A stretch of 64,000 nucleotides of DNA from Flavobacterium aquicola (GCF_003385115.1 NZ_QUNI01000005.1:66446-130445), one strand, 5' to 3'. Shown: positions 26,154-34,721, counted from the first letter of the stretch. Notes: generated from the letters alone by a model not told the origin. Program-made: numbers and translations.

Positions 26154-27350
26154 TTATTCATTCCATCTTCTTTCTTCAAAATTTCTTTCAAGAAAATACA
26201 TTCCGATTACGAATACTGCCATAAAAATGAAGACCATCCAGACATTTCTTGTAGAAGGGCTTGACCACGATGCCTGAATTTGAAGTGACCGATTTAGAGT
26301 ATCTTCTGTCGCTTTCATTGGGGTAACAGCTAGATGGTATTTGCCAGCTGCAACTCCGCAAATGTTAAATTCTTCGGTTGGGTCTCCTTCTGTCCAGTTT
26401 TCTCCATCAGTGTAACCATGATAATATTCGATATCTTTATTGGCATAAATTTCTTCTCCTGTAGTTTCGTTGATCAAAGCCACCTGCACATTGGCCCACG
26501 AATTATCCACATTCGAATGCACTCTTACTGATAGGGGTGCAGCGCTTCCGCTTAAAGTAAAGGATGGTGTTATATAATCTTTAGATACAAATTGGTGAAA
26601 GAAAATTTCAGTATTCAGCACATTTTGCTCAACACGGTCTTTATTAAGATACCAATTGGTTAAAAGAATTAATACAGCAACGCCACAAAAAGTCAATGCT
26701 AAATTTCTGATATTGAATATAAAAGGCTGTATTTGTCCGATACCTTTTTTCCAAGGCAGATTAGTTATTCCAAACGCTTTCTTAATTTCACTTTTTGATA
26801 TGTGTTTTCCCAAGAAAGCAGTCTGCTCATGACCACATTTTTCAAAAGAAAGCATCAATGGTGGGTTGATGAATTCTATGAGTTCGATTTTGTCAAAAAT
26901 ATCAAAATCAAAAAATCCTTGGGCTGCAATTAATGTTGGATAATAATAATCGTATCGGTCGTAGGTTACGTCTTCATGTTCAACCGTTAATGGATGATTG
27001 CCTACTTTTTTTTGGAACTCGATTTCTGTTAAAATTATCCAATGTCCTGCGGCTTCAGACAGATACAAATAATCGCCTTGTTTTCCTTCCAGAATATATT
27101 CAGCCCATTCGAAACCGCTGTTTTTCTTGATAAGAATGCCGGTAATTGTATATTGCTTATCATCAAATGTGGCGGATTTTCCTAATTCTAATTTTTCATT
27201 AAAAGAAAAAGGCTTGTGTTTATTGTGAAATTTTAGACCTGCTTCTGTGTTTTTGTAAACAGAAGTACAGTTGGGACAAGCAAAAGTTGTTACTTCAAAA
27301 GAAACATCCAGAGCTGTAGTTGTATTGCAGTTATAACAAGGTACCGTCAT
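26154..27350 (-). CDS. DUF4178-domain membrane protein with zinc-ribbon N-terminus
   Basis: A 398-residue protein. The N-terminus has CYNCN and CPNC (residues 5-8 and 25-28), a four-Cys zinc ribbon. A DUF4178 beta-domain follows (about 50-190: LGKSATFDDKQYTITGIL, WAEYILEG, GHWIILTEIE). Two membrane helices near 215-235 and 370-388 bracket a beta-rich extracytoplasmic segment. Second gene of the operon, 3 bases after speD. DUF4178 proteins travel with AdoMet decarboxylase, aminopropyltransferase and DUF350 genes; activity unknown. Confidence 0.82.
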   Translation of the reverse strand: MTVPCYNCNTTTALDVSFEVTTFACPNCTSVYKNTEAGLKFHNKHKPFSFNEKLELGKSATFDDKQYTITGILIKKNSGFEWAEYILEGKQGDYLYLSEAAGHWIILTEIEFQKKVGNHPLTVEHEDVTYDRYDYYYPTLIAAQGFFDFDIFDKIELIEFINPPLMLSFEKCGHEQTAFLGKHISKSEIKKAFGITNLPWKKGIGQIQPFIFNIRNLALTFCGVAVLILLTNWYLNKDRVEQNVLNTEIFFHQFVSKDYITPSFTLSGSAAPLSVRVHSNVDNSWANVQVALINETTGEEIYANKDIEYYHGYTDGENWTEGDPTEEFNICGVAAGKYHLAVTPMKATEDTLNRSLQIQASWSSPSTRNVWMVFIFMAVFVIGMYFLERNFEERRWNE

Positions 27351-27353
27351 ATA

Positions 27354-27716
27354 CTATCGGTTAATTTCGAAATCTTTTAAAACTTTGGCGTCAAAATAGC
27401 TGATATATGCAGCTGTAATTTCTTTGACTTTTTCTGTATTGTCCTGAAGATAATTACACAAATAAACATCTAAAGTCAATTGTTTAAATTCAGGCCAGGT
27501 ATGAATGCAGATATGCGATTCTTTCAAACATATGGCAATGGTAAAACTGTTATTTTCGAAATCATGAGTATTAATGCCTACTGTTTCTAGATTGTATTTT
27601 AAAATTAAATCTTCAGAAAAAGCTATGAAACTCTCACTGGAAATTAATTTTTCTTCTTGTTGGACTTCAAGCGTGACAAGTTTATGTAAACCAGGAGAGT
27701 AAAGGGGTATTGTCAT
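27354..27716 (-). CDS. S-adenosylmethionine decarboxylase-like protein (SpeD type)
   Basis: A 120-residue, prokaryotic type 1b AdoMet decarboxylase. The self-cleavage and pyruvoyl site is intact: LKESHICIHTWPE, with Glu66-Ser67, His68 and His72. The catalytic Cys87 lies in DVYLCNY. It would make decarboxylated AdoMet, the aminopropyl donor for the enzyme four genes downstream. First gene of the seven-gene minus-strand operon. No separate cytosolic speE-type gene is in the window. Confidence 0.88.
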   Translation of the reverse strand: MTIPLYSPGLHKLVTLEVQQEEKLISSESFIAFSEDLILKYNLETVGINTHDFENNSFTIAICLKESHICIHTWPEFKQLTLDVYLCNYLQDNTEKVKEITAAYISYFDAKVLKDFEINR

Positions 27717-27887
27717 TAAATAATAATGGTTTGAATGTTTGCTTTATTACCAATAAATAGCAGTAAAAGGCGGCAAAATAGTGAATTTTATGGTAAAAGT
27801 TAAATTTTTTATAAGGAATAAAACTAAAATTAATGAAATTGAATCGATCATATAGATAATTCCATGGAAGATGATTTTATAAAAAAC

Positions 27888-27925
27888 AAAAACTCCTAAA
27901 TTACATTAATAGTTTAGGAGTTTTT
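27888..27925 (-). terminator. Terminator of the GH8 gene
   Basis: The 13-base arms AAAAACTCCTAAA (27888-27900) and TTTAGGAGTTTTT (27913-27925) pair perfectly around a 12-base loop. Confidence 0.85.
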
Positions 27926-27936
27926 CAGTTTAAGTA

Positions 27937-29334
27937 TTATTTCAAAATAACTTTTTTGATTACACTTTTAGTATCATTAGTGATTTTTATCAAATAAAGT
28001 CCTGAAGAATGATTGCCTAAATTAATTTCAGTGGTTTTGGAAATTGTTTTTTGTTTCGAAACTATATTTCCCAGAGGGGAGAAAACCATAATTATTGAAT
28101 TTTCAGGAGCTGAAACTGTAAATTTATCCGAACTAGGATTTGGATAGAGTGAAATGGATGAATTTTCTATATTAAAATCCTCACGCGCCAAAGTCGCGGT
28201 AGGGGGAAGGTAGAAATTACCTGTTAGCAGGAATAATGTCAATGTTTTCAGGGTTTGGTTAAAATAACTTTTGGGTTCACCCAATCCTTTTAAATCGTTA
28301 TAAGAAGTATCCAAATGCGCCTGATTTTCTCCTGCCATTGCTGCACAGGCAAATGGCCCCACAAAAGTAGCGTTGTGCCATGGCTCAGTTACAGTTCCAT
28401 TTTGGTTGTAACCACTTTTAATGTTTGCCGATCCTCCCAAAGTTACACGAACAAAATCAGATGATTTTTTGGCATAAGCTTTTGCATCTGCATTCCCGTA
28501 CCAAACATAATCCATCGTAATTCTCCAAGGTGTTCTTGCGGCGTCATAAGAATAAAATTTTCCCTGATTTGCATATCCACTGGCTTGTGAAGAATAATTC
28601 CCAGAAGCCTCACACCAATCGGATACCAATCCGCCAACGGCATTATTTTGGGTCAAATTGTTATTGATAACGGTATAAGCTTTGGTGGCAACTGAATTCC
28701 AAAAAGAAACATCATTCGTAAAAACTCCGAATGCACGATAATAAGCTGGTGAAAAATAAGAAGGATTAGTTAGAGAGCTTCCGCCAAAAGCATCTCCTGG
28801 CTTTAGCACGAAAGTGTTGGCCTCAACTTCATTAGCTTTAATAGAAGCAATTAATGTTTTTGCATTAGCCTTATAATTGATTGTTCCAGTACTGCTCCAC
28901 TGATAATCGGCGACAATGAGTGCAAATGCTACGTCAAGATCGGCATCAGTTGCTCCGTTATCACCTTTTTTTCCTGAACAGCCGTTAATTTTCCAATTCA
29001 TCAGTCCGTTGCCGTTTACATTGTCTTTGTAATATTGCCAAAGTCCGTCAAAAAGTGCTTTATCGCCAGCATAGACAGTTAACAGCATTCCGTAACCTAT
29101 TCCTTCAGAAACGGTTTCAGTTGGATTATCAAATTTTACTCTGTAGCGGCCATTGGTACAGTTCTCAAGAAAATTGAATTTCCAAGTGTTGTAGTTATTT
29201 AAAGCATCCTGACTGTTTTTTACTGTAGGCATCAGACCATTTCCATACGTTTTGTTGGCTGGGAAAGGCTGCTGGGTTTGAGAATAATTGTTGATGCAAA
29301 AAAAGATACTCATTAAGATAACTAGGTTTTTCAT
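27937..29334 (-). CDS. Glycoside hydrolase family 8 enzyme with T9SS sorting domain
   Basis: A 465-residue secreted glycanase (endoglucanase/chitosanase/xylanase class). A signal peptide covers residues 1-18. The GH8 domain shows SEGIGYGMLLTV with the probable catalytic Glu at about residue 77, and the family signature ATDADLDVAFAL near 128-139. The C-terminal ~75 residues (SLYPNPSSDKFTV, NHSSGLYLIKITNDTKSVIKKVILK) form a type A T9SS sorting signal, so the enzyme is exported and probably surface-attached. Single gene with its own terminator. Confidence 0.92.
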   Translation of the reverse strand: MKNLVILMSIFFCINNYSQTQQPFPANKTYGNGLMPTVKNSQDALNNYNTWKFNFLENCTNGRYRVKFDNPTETVSEGIGYGMLLTVYAGDKALFDGLWQYYKDNVNGNGLMNWKINGCSGKKGDNGATDADLDVAFALIVADYQWSSTGTINYKANAKTLIASIKANEVEANTFVLKPGDAFGGSSLTNPSYFSPAYYRAFGVFTNDVSFWNSVATKAYTVINNNLTQNNAVGGLVSDWCEASGNYSSQASGYANQGKFYSYDAARTPWRITMDYVWYGNADAKAYAKKSSDFVRVTLGGSANIKSGYNQNGTVTEPWHNATFVGPFACAAMAGENQAHLDTSYNDLKGLGEPKSYFNQTLKTLTLFLLTGNFYLPPTATLAREDFNIENSSISLYPNPSSDKFTVSAPENSIIMVFSPLGNIVSKQKTISKTTEINLGNHSSGLYLIKITNDTKSVIKKVILK

Positions 29335-29776
29335 ATCGGTAAATTTAGGAATGCTAAAAGTAGGATTTTTATATAAACGAAAAAATATTTTTATATTTTA
29401 TTTAAGTAAAAAACTACAAATTACAAAAACTACGTATTTTTACTTATTAATGAATTATTATGAATAATTTGAAAAAGTGAGTTTCTAAGTAGAGGAAACA
29501 TTCAATGATGCCGTTTTTTTGTATTTATTTATAAAAAATACGCAAAAAAAGGACTTTTTCCTAGCTGTTTTTTTGCATCTGGCAAAAGCCGTATATTATT
29601 ATTTATTGCGAAAAACTTATACATTTACTTCAAATAAAGATTGTTACAGTAAAATTTTTACTGATTTTGTTATTTAACCAAGATTTATTCATAGCATTGA
29701 ATTTGTGATTCATATCGAAATAAGGAATGAAATATTGGTTTGGATGTATTACTTAGAAATTAATAATTAGCTACAG
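29335..29776. other. Divergent regulatory gap between the GH8 gene and the FNR-like regulator
   Basis: 442 bases without a supported gene. A TACGTA at 29431-29436 and TACGCA at 29539-29544 resemble the TACGTA units in front of the porin gene and may be regulator sites. No perfect TAnnTTTG box was found close to the regulator start. Confidence 0.4.
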
Positions 29777-30481
29777 ATGAAAGAGAATCAGGCTATTTGC
29801 AGTAGCTGCAGTAATGAAAATTGTTTTATCAAAAAACATATTCATTTGCCCAACATGCAAAGTTATATAGAGAAAAAACATAGTTTCAGCTGCAAGAAAA
29901 CACAGCAGTTTATTATTGAAGGTGCACCTATTCAAGGACTTTACTTTGTGCAGAAAGGTAAGGTGAAAACGGTAAAAACCGGTATTAATGGCAGAGAACA
30001 GATTGTTCGTTTTACGACAAATGGAGACACAGTGGGTTTTAGGGGGTTTGGAACTAGCAATCGTTATTTAATAGGAGCATATGCACTGGAAGATACTGTT
30101 TTGTGTAATTTTAATAATGAAGTCATGATGGACATTCTTAAGAACATTCCAGAGTTTACCTATGATATGATGCTTTTTTATGCTGAAGAGCTAAACAAGA
30201 GCGAGAACAACATCAGGAAGATTGCCCACATGAACGTGAGAGAGCGAGTGATTGATACCTTATTATATATACATCGAAAATTTGGTCAAACGAATGATTT
30301 AATTAATCTGGATTTGTCACGAAAAGAGATAGCCGATTTTGCCGGAACTACCGAAGAGCAGGTGACCAGAGTGATTTCTAGTTTGAAAAGAGAGGAATTG
30401 ATCAAAACAGTAGGAAAGAAAATAGGCTTGCACCAAATTAATAAAATGCAGTCAGAAATTATGGAACATAAGTATATCTAA
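29777..30481 (+). CDS. Crp/Fnr family regulator with FNR-like cysteines
   Basis: A 234-residue transcription factor. N-terminal cysteines C8-x2-C11-x4-C16 plus C39 and C110 resemble the four-Cys [4Fe-4S] arrangement of FNR (C20, C23, C29, C122 in E. coli), so oxygen or nitric-oxide sensing is possible. Cyclic-nucleotide-binding-like beta-roll about 40-125, dimer helix 126-165, and HTH with LSRKEIADFAGTTEEQVTRVISSLKR near 178-205. It stands alone just upstream of the nitrate-type uptake genes, which it may control. Confidence 0.88.
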   Translation: MKENQAICSSCSNENCFIKKHIHLPNMQSYIEKKHSFSCKKTQQFIIEGAPIQGLYFVQKGKVKTVKTGINGREQIVRFTTNGDTVGFRGFGTSNRYLIGAYALEDTVLCNFNNEVMMDILKNIPEFTYDMMLFYAEELNKSENNIRKIAHMNVRERVIDTLLYIHRKFGQTNDLINLDLSRKEIADFAGTTEEQVTRVISSLKREELIKTVGKKIGLHQINKMQSEIMEHKYI

Positions 30482-30508
30482 GTAGTTTTTTGATTATACA
30501 TTAGATTT

Positions 30509-30532
30509 AAAAGCCCTTTTAGGGCTTTTTTT
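30509..30532 (+). terminator. Terminator of the FNR-like gene
   Basis: AAAAGCCCT / AGGGCTTTT hairpin with a short loop and a following T run. Confidence 0.82.
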
Positions 30533-30736
30533 ATGGAAATAAATGACCATTTTTTGAAATTTGGAATAAAAAAGTTTTGATATTTTTTTTCTACGTAAAT
30601 GGTTTAGGCAAAACATAAGTATTATAAAGTCAATGAATACAGTATTTTGCATGTAAAATTTGCCAAAACGCAGTAAATTACCTGTCATCATCAGATTTTT
30701 TTCTGCGTAAAAAAGAGGTTTTGAGCTGTAAAAAGT

Positions 30737-30764
30737 AAATACGTAAGTATAAATACGTATGTAT
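30737..30764. promoter_or_regulatory. Tandem 14-bp operator-like repeat upstream of the porin gene
   Basis: AAATACGTAAGTAT (30737-30750) and AAATACGTATGTAT (30751-30764) are direct copies with one difference, each containing the palindrome TACGTA. They sit where a -33 element would be and run into the -7 box, while a TTG -33 is missing. This suggests an activator-dependent promoter. Confidence 0.55.
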
Positions 30765-30769
30765 ATTTG
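30762..30769 (+). promoter_or_regulatory. -7 box of the porin/nitrate-uptake operon
   Basis: TATATTTG, 27 bases before the ATG at 30797. Its TTG opens a longer frame that is not the gene. Confidence 0.6.
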
Positions 30770-30796
30770 CTTCATACTAATCAAAACCTATTCATC

Positions 30797-32242
30797 ATGC
30801 AAAAGATTACAACAGGAGTACAAAAAATAAAAGCATTAAAAGAAAGCAGAAATTCAAAATCAATTTTATTAGGACTAGCCATAACATTGTTTGGTTCGTC
30901 AGTAGCAAATGCTCAGCTGACAGCGACTGGACAATTCAGACCAAGAGCAGAATTTAGAGACGGATATAGTACGTTACAAGCAAAAGACGCAGAGACTGCT
31001 GTTTTTACTTCACAAAGAACAAGGCTGAATGTTGGGTTCACAGGATACAGATTCAAATTTTTTGTTGCTCTTCAAGATGTTCGTGTTTGGGGACAGGATG
31101 CTTCAACAATAAATAGAGTAACAACTGCAGAGAACAATGGAGTGCAGTTACACGAAGCTTGGGGTGAAATTATGTTGGTGGACACTACCAGTACCATTCA
31201 AAATTTATCTTTAAAAATAGGACGTCAGGAGATTTCATATGATGATCAAAAAGTTATTGGAGGTCTAGATTGGTTACAGCAGGCACGTTACCATGATGCG
31301 GTTGTCTTAAAATATTTTAACAAAGGATGGACAGCTGATTTTGGAGCCGCATTTAACCAAAACAAAGAGTTATTAGCAGGAACAATTTATAACGGTGTTC
31401 CGGCTGCAACAGCAGGATATCCTGCAGGGACTAATGGTTTGGGAACCAATTATAAATCACTTGAATATGCTTATCTGGCTAAGAAGTTTTTCTTTGGAGA
31501 TATTTCCTTTTTATTTTTAAGCGATAACTTCAATAAATATACCAATGTAACTGAAGGAACTCCGCCGGTTACAACCAAAGTAAATGAGCAGGGAATCTGG
31601 ACCCGCAACACTACTGGTTTTTACTATAATGTGAATGCAACTAGAAAATTGAAATTCGAAGGAAGTATTTATCATCAATTTGGACATGACAAAAACGGAC
31701 GCAGCTTAAACAGTAATTTGGCTTCTATTACTTCGACTCTGCAAGTGGGAAGAAAATTATTTGTAGGTCCTGGAATCGATTATTTATCTGGAACTGACGG
31801 AACAAAAGCTGTTACAGCAACTTCAGAGAACAATCAATTTGATCCGCTTTACGGAACACCTCATAAATTCTGGGGAACTATGGATTACTTCTACGCTTCA
31901 AGCGGTTTTGGCTCACAAGGTTTGTTAAACTACTTCCTGAAAGCGAAATACAACATGAAAGACAACCTGACTCTTTTTGCTGACATCCACTGTTTTGAAG
32001 CAGCAAACAAATTATCTAACGGAGCGGGAGGAACACAAACAAGTTATTTAGGTACAGAGCTTGACTTAAAAATGAGCTACAACATGACCAAAATGATCAA
32101 TATCGAAGCTGGATATTCAGTAATGCAGGCTACAAAATCAATGGCTTCTGCACAAGTTAAAGCAGTTGCCAATGCAAACCTTACTCCGCAATGGGCATAT
32201 GTAATGGTAAATATTAAACCAAATTTTTTAAATAAAAAGTAA
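30797..32242 (+). CDS. Alginate-export-like outer-membrane porin
   Basis: A 481-residue beta-barrel protein. A signal-peptide-like hydrophobic segment (SILLGLAITLFGSSVANAQ) ends near residue 39. Many alternating strands follow, for example FRPRAEFRDGYST, SLKIGRQEISYDDQKVIGG and WLQQARYHDAVVLKYF, as in the alginate-export/OprD-like porins of Bacteroidetes. Directly upstream of an NrtA-like binding protein, so it probably brings that substrate across the outer membrane. The ATG at 30797 was chosen because the upstream TTG lies in the -7 box. Confidence 0.82.
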   Translation: MQKITTGVQKIKALKESRNSKSILLGLAITLFGSSVANAQLTATGQFRPRAEFRDGYSTLQAKDAETAVFTSQRTRLNVGFTGYRFKFFVALQDVRVWGQDASTINRVTTAENNGVQLHEAWGEIMLVDTTSTIQNLSLKIGRQEISYDDQKVIGGLDWLQQARYHDAVVLKYFNKGWTADFGAAFNQNKELLAGTIYNGVPAATAGYPAGTNGLGTNYKSLEYAYLAKKFFFGDISFLFLSDNFNKYTNVTEGTPPVTTKVNEQGIWTRNTTGFYYNVNATRKLKFEGSIYHQFGHDKNGRSLNSNLASITSTLQVGRKLFVGPGIDYLSGTDGTKAVTATSENNQFDPLYGTPHKFWGTMDYFYASSGFGSQGLLNYFLKAKYNMKDNLTLFADIHCFEAANKLSNGAGGTQTSYLGTELDLKMSYNMTKMINIEAGYSVMQATKSMASAQVKAVANANLTPQWAYVMVNIKPNFLNKK

Positions 32243-32270
32243 TTGAATTAACGATTTAAAAACTAAAAAA

Positions 32271-33506
32271 ATGATACAGACTAAAAAACATATAAGAACT
32301 CTTTTTGCCCCATTGATGTTGATAATGTGCGTGGTTTTGTTCTCTTCTTTCACGACAAAACCAAATCCGCCAGCGAGTGAACCTGTAAAACTGGGTTTCA
32401 TTCCTCTGACCGATTGTTCACCAATCGTTATGGCCAAAGAACTTGGTTTATTCAAAAAATACGGTGTTGAGGTTGTCGTAACCAAAGAAACATCTTGGGC
32501 AAATGTCCGTGACAAAATCCTAACAGGCGAATTAGACGGTGCTCACTGTTTGTACACCATGCCTTTCTCAGTGTACACCGGAGTGGGAGGGAAAGCAGGA
32601 TCTGAAATGAAAATAGCCATGATGCTTAATGTTAATGGGCAAGCGATCACTTTGTCGAATGATTTTTGCGGAAAAGTTTCATTCAAACAAATGAACAAAG
32701 TGACGCCTGTCGTGGCTGCTAAATTAAAAGCCGAAAAAGAAGTGACTTTCGCTATGACTTTCCCAGGAGGAACTCACGATTTGTGGTTAAGAAACTGGAT
32801 GTCATTGGCAGGTTTAAACCAAAAAGCGGTAAAAATCATCACTATTCCGCCTCCGCAAATGGTAGCCAACATGAAAGTAGGTAACATGGACGGATACTGC
32901 GTTGGTGAGCCTTGGGGCGGAGTTGCCGTAAAACAAGGAATTGGTTTTACGCAAATCGCTTCTCAGGATATCTGGAAAGATCACCCAGAAAAAGCGTTGG
33001 TTGTCAACAAAGACTTTAGCGCATCACGCCGCGAAGATTTGAAGAAAGTAATGAAAGCCATCATGGAAGCATGCATCTGGTTAGACAATCCTGCCAACCG
33101 CAAGAAAGCTGCTGCCATCATCGGGAAAGCGCCTTATGTAAACGCTCCAGCCGATGTTATCGAAGCAAGATTGATGGGAGATTACAACTTGGGCTGTAAT
33201 CAAGGAACCGAAGTGTATGACAAAGACTATATGCTTTTTTACAAAGGCGGAACAGTAAATTACCCTCGTAAATCCTACGGAATCTGGGCAATGGCACAAT
33301 TTGTACGATTCGGATATTTGAAAGAAGAACCTAATTATCAAGCAATCGCCGACAAATTAATTCTTCAGGATTTATACGAAGAAGTGGCCAAAAGCATGAA
33401 AATCAAAATCCCTGCAGACGACATGAAACCGTTCTCTCTTACGATGGATAAAACAGTTTTCAACCCAGCAAATCCATCCGCTTATTTAAAAGTGGTGAAG
33501 CGTTAG
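32271..33506 (+). CDS. NrtA/CmpA-type ABC transporter substrate-binding protein
   Basis: A 411-residue periplasmic binding protein. The signal segment covers residues 8-28. The NMT1/NrtA domain starts at VKLGFIPLTDCSPIVMAKELGLFKKYG and contains the family stretches FPGGTHDLWLRNWMSLAG, IPPPQMVANMKVGNMDGYCVGEPWG and YKGGTVNYPRKSYGIWAM. These are diagnostic of nitrate or bicarbonate binding proteins rather than the sulfonate SsuA group. Nitrate is the more likely ligand in a heterotroph with an FNR-like regulator next door. Confidence 0.88.
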   Translation: MIQTKKHIRTLFAPLMLIMCVVLFSSFTTKPNPPASEPVKLGFIPLTDCSPIVMAKELGLFKKYGVEVVVTKETSWANVRDKILTGELDGAHCLYTMPFSVYTGVGGKAGSEMKIAMMLNVNGQAITLSNDFCGKVSFKQMNKVTPVVAAKLKAEKEVTFAMTFPGGTHDLWLRNWMSLAGLNQKAVKIITIPPPQMVANMKVGNMDGYCVGEPWGGVAVKQGIGFTQIASQDIWKDHPEKALVVNKDFSASRREDLKKVMKAIMEACIWLDNPANRKKAAAIIGKAPYVNAPADVIEARLMGDYNLGCNQGTEVYDKDYMLFYKGGTVNYPRKSYGIWAMAQFVRFGYLKEEPNYQAIADKLILQDLYEEVAKSMKIKIPADDMKPFSLTMDKTVFNPANPSAYLKVVKR

Positions 33507-33512
33507 AAAAAG

Positions 33513-33584
33513 ACGCTAAGACTCTGAGTTGCTAAGATTCTAAGTTTTTTTAAAATCTCAGAAACTTTGAGTCTTAGAAACTAA
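33513..33584. repeat. Octamer tandem array, left flank of structured element B
   Basis: In-phase 8-base units ACGCTAAG, ACTCTGAG, TTGCTAAG, ATTCTAAG (33513-33544) are followed by the complementary-sense units AAATCTCA, GAAACTTT, GAGTCTTA, GAAACTAA (33553-33584). The two halves can pair with each other (CTAAGACTC with GAGTCTTAG). Confidence 0.8.
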
Positions 33585-33595
33585 AAAAATAATTT

Positions 33596-33709
33596 GGGCG
33601 TGACCCCGCGGAAAAAGGGGCTTACTTTTAGGAATGAATATTCAGCCCCTTTTTTCCGCGGGGTCGGGCTATCCGCGCTACTTCGGTAGCCAGCTCCTAT
33701 CCCTCACGC
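33596..33709. repeat. Structured GC-rich intergenic element (copy B)
   Basis: Ends are GGGCGTGA (33596-33603) and TCACGC (33704-33709). Hairpin 1 has arms 33602-33622 and 33644-33665 that pair over 21 bp with a single bulged T. Hairpin 2 is GCTAC-TTCG-GTAGC (33677-33690), a UUCG tetraloop. Constant segments shared with copy A are GGGCGTGACCC, GGGTCGGGCTAT and ATCCCTCACGCA. It sits inside the transporter operon, so it is probably transcribed. Confidence 0.85.
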
Positions 33710-33720
33710 ACTCGCAGAAA

Positions 33721-33760
33721 CTTAGAAACTCAGCTTCTCAGCAACTTAGTAACTTAAAAA
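33721..33760. repeat. Octamer tandem array, right flank of structured element B
   Basis: Five units: CTTAGAAA, CTCAGCTT, CTCAGCAA, CTTAGTAA, CTTAAAAA, in inverted sense relative to the CTAAG units on the left flank. Confidence 0.8.
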
Positions 33761-33769
33761 AAAATAATT

Positions 33770-34651
33770 ATGTCAAATTCAACAACAGCAGCAATAGAAA
33801 CAGATGAAGTAGCAGGAAGCTATTCTCTTCAAAAGACTTTTGGTAAAGTAATTAAGAAAAAAAGCCTCAAAAAAGCCTCACGTTATTTAATTGAAAAAGC
33901 AAAATCAATTGCATTTGCCTGTATTGGTTTGGCTATTTTTTGCGGATTTTGGAGTGCGTTAAGCATTTATACTAAAGAAGCGCTTCCAGGACCAACGGCA
34001 ACTTTGAAAGTATTGTACGAAATGTTAAGCGACCCGTTTTATGATTACGGTCCAAATGACAAAGGAATCGGATTACAGTTATTTGTTTCGATAAAAACAG
34101 TTTTGACTGGATTCTTGTTAGGTTCTTTGTTTGCAATCCCTTTCGGAATCTTAATTGGAGCAAGTTCTTTCTTCAAGAAAATATTTTATCCAATTGTTCA
34201 GTTTCTTAAACCGGTTTCGCCTTTGGCTTGGTTCCCAATTGGATTAGTTGTTTTTAAAGACACAGGTTTGGCTACAATATTCATCGTGTTCATCACTTCT
34301 TTATGGTCTACTTTGATTAACACTGCTTTTGGAGTTGGAACGATTCCGCAAGATCATAAAAACGTGGCGAAAGCTTTTGGTTTCTCAAAATGGAGATATT
34401 TGACCAAAGTTGTTTTCCCTTACACATTGCCTCACATCATCACGGGATTGCGATTGAGTATAAGTGTGGCGTGGTTGGTTATTGTTGCTGGCGAAATGTT
34501 ATCAGGTGGTGCAGGAATCGGATTTTTTGTGTGGGACAGCTGGAACGCACTGAGTTTGGAAAAAGTAATCTCAGCCATCATCATCATCGGATTTGTGGGA
34601 ATTATTTTTGACGGATTTTTTACAATGATTGAAAACAAGTTAAAATACTAA
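33770..34651 (+). CDS. NrtB-type ABC transporter permease
   Basis: A 293-residue inner-membrane permease with six helices. DPFYDYGPNDKGIGLQL near residue 85 is typical of nitrate/cyanate (NrtB/CynX-CmpB type) permeases. The EAA loop that contacts the ATPase reads VAKAFGFSKWRYLTKVVFPYTLPHIITGLRLS (about 197-228). The stop codon overlaps the first octamer of the next repeat array. Separated from its partners by repeat-filled gaps of about 240-260 bases, which is unusual for an ABC operon. Confidence 0.9.
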   Translation: MSNSTTAAIETDEVAGSYSLQKTFGKVIKKKSLKKASRYLIEKAKSIAFACIGLAIFCGFWSALSIYTKEALPGPTATLKVLYEMLSDPFYDYGPNDKGIGLQLFVSIKTVLTGFLLGSLFAIPFGILIGASSFFKKIFYPIVQFLKPVSPLAWFPIGLVVFKDTGLATIFIVFITSLWSTLINTAFGVGTIPQDHKNVAKAFGFSKWRYLTKVVFPYTLPHIITGLRLSISVAWLVIVAGEMLSGGAGIGFFVWDSWNALSLEKVISAIIIIGFVGIIFDGFFTMIENKLKY

Positions 34652-34716
34652 GTTTCTGAGAGGCTAAGTTCCTAAGTTTTTAATCTTAGTGATTTAGAAT
34701 CTCAAAAACTTCTAAA
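34648..34716. repeat. Octamer tandem array, left flank of structured element C
   Basis: CTAAGTTT, CTGAGAGG, CTAAGTTC, CTAAGTTT (34648-34679) are in register. The array then turns into complementary-sense units CTTAGTGA, TTTAGAAT, CTCAAAAA (34685-34708). The first unit contains the permease stop codon. Confidence 0.78.
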
Positions 34717-34721
34717 AAAGC

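Noticed and set aside
27717..27936. SAM-type riboswitch ahead of the SpeD-like gene
   Set aside because: The leader is short and AT-rich; I could not draw the conserved stems of any SAM riboswitch class.
30494..30784. 96-codon minus-strand open frame
   Set aside because: It covers the terminator of the FNR-like gene and the operator/promoter of the porin operon; composition is not protein-like.
33513..33760. CRISPR array
   Set aside because: The repeat unit is only 8 bases, there are no spacers of regular length, and no cas genes are present.
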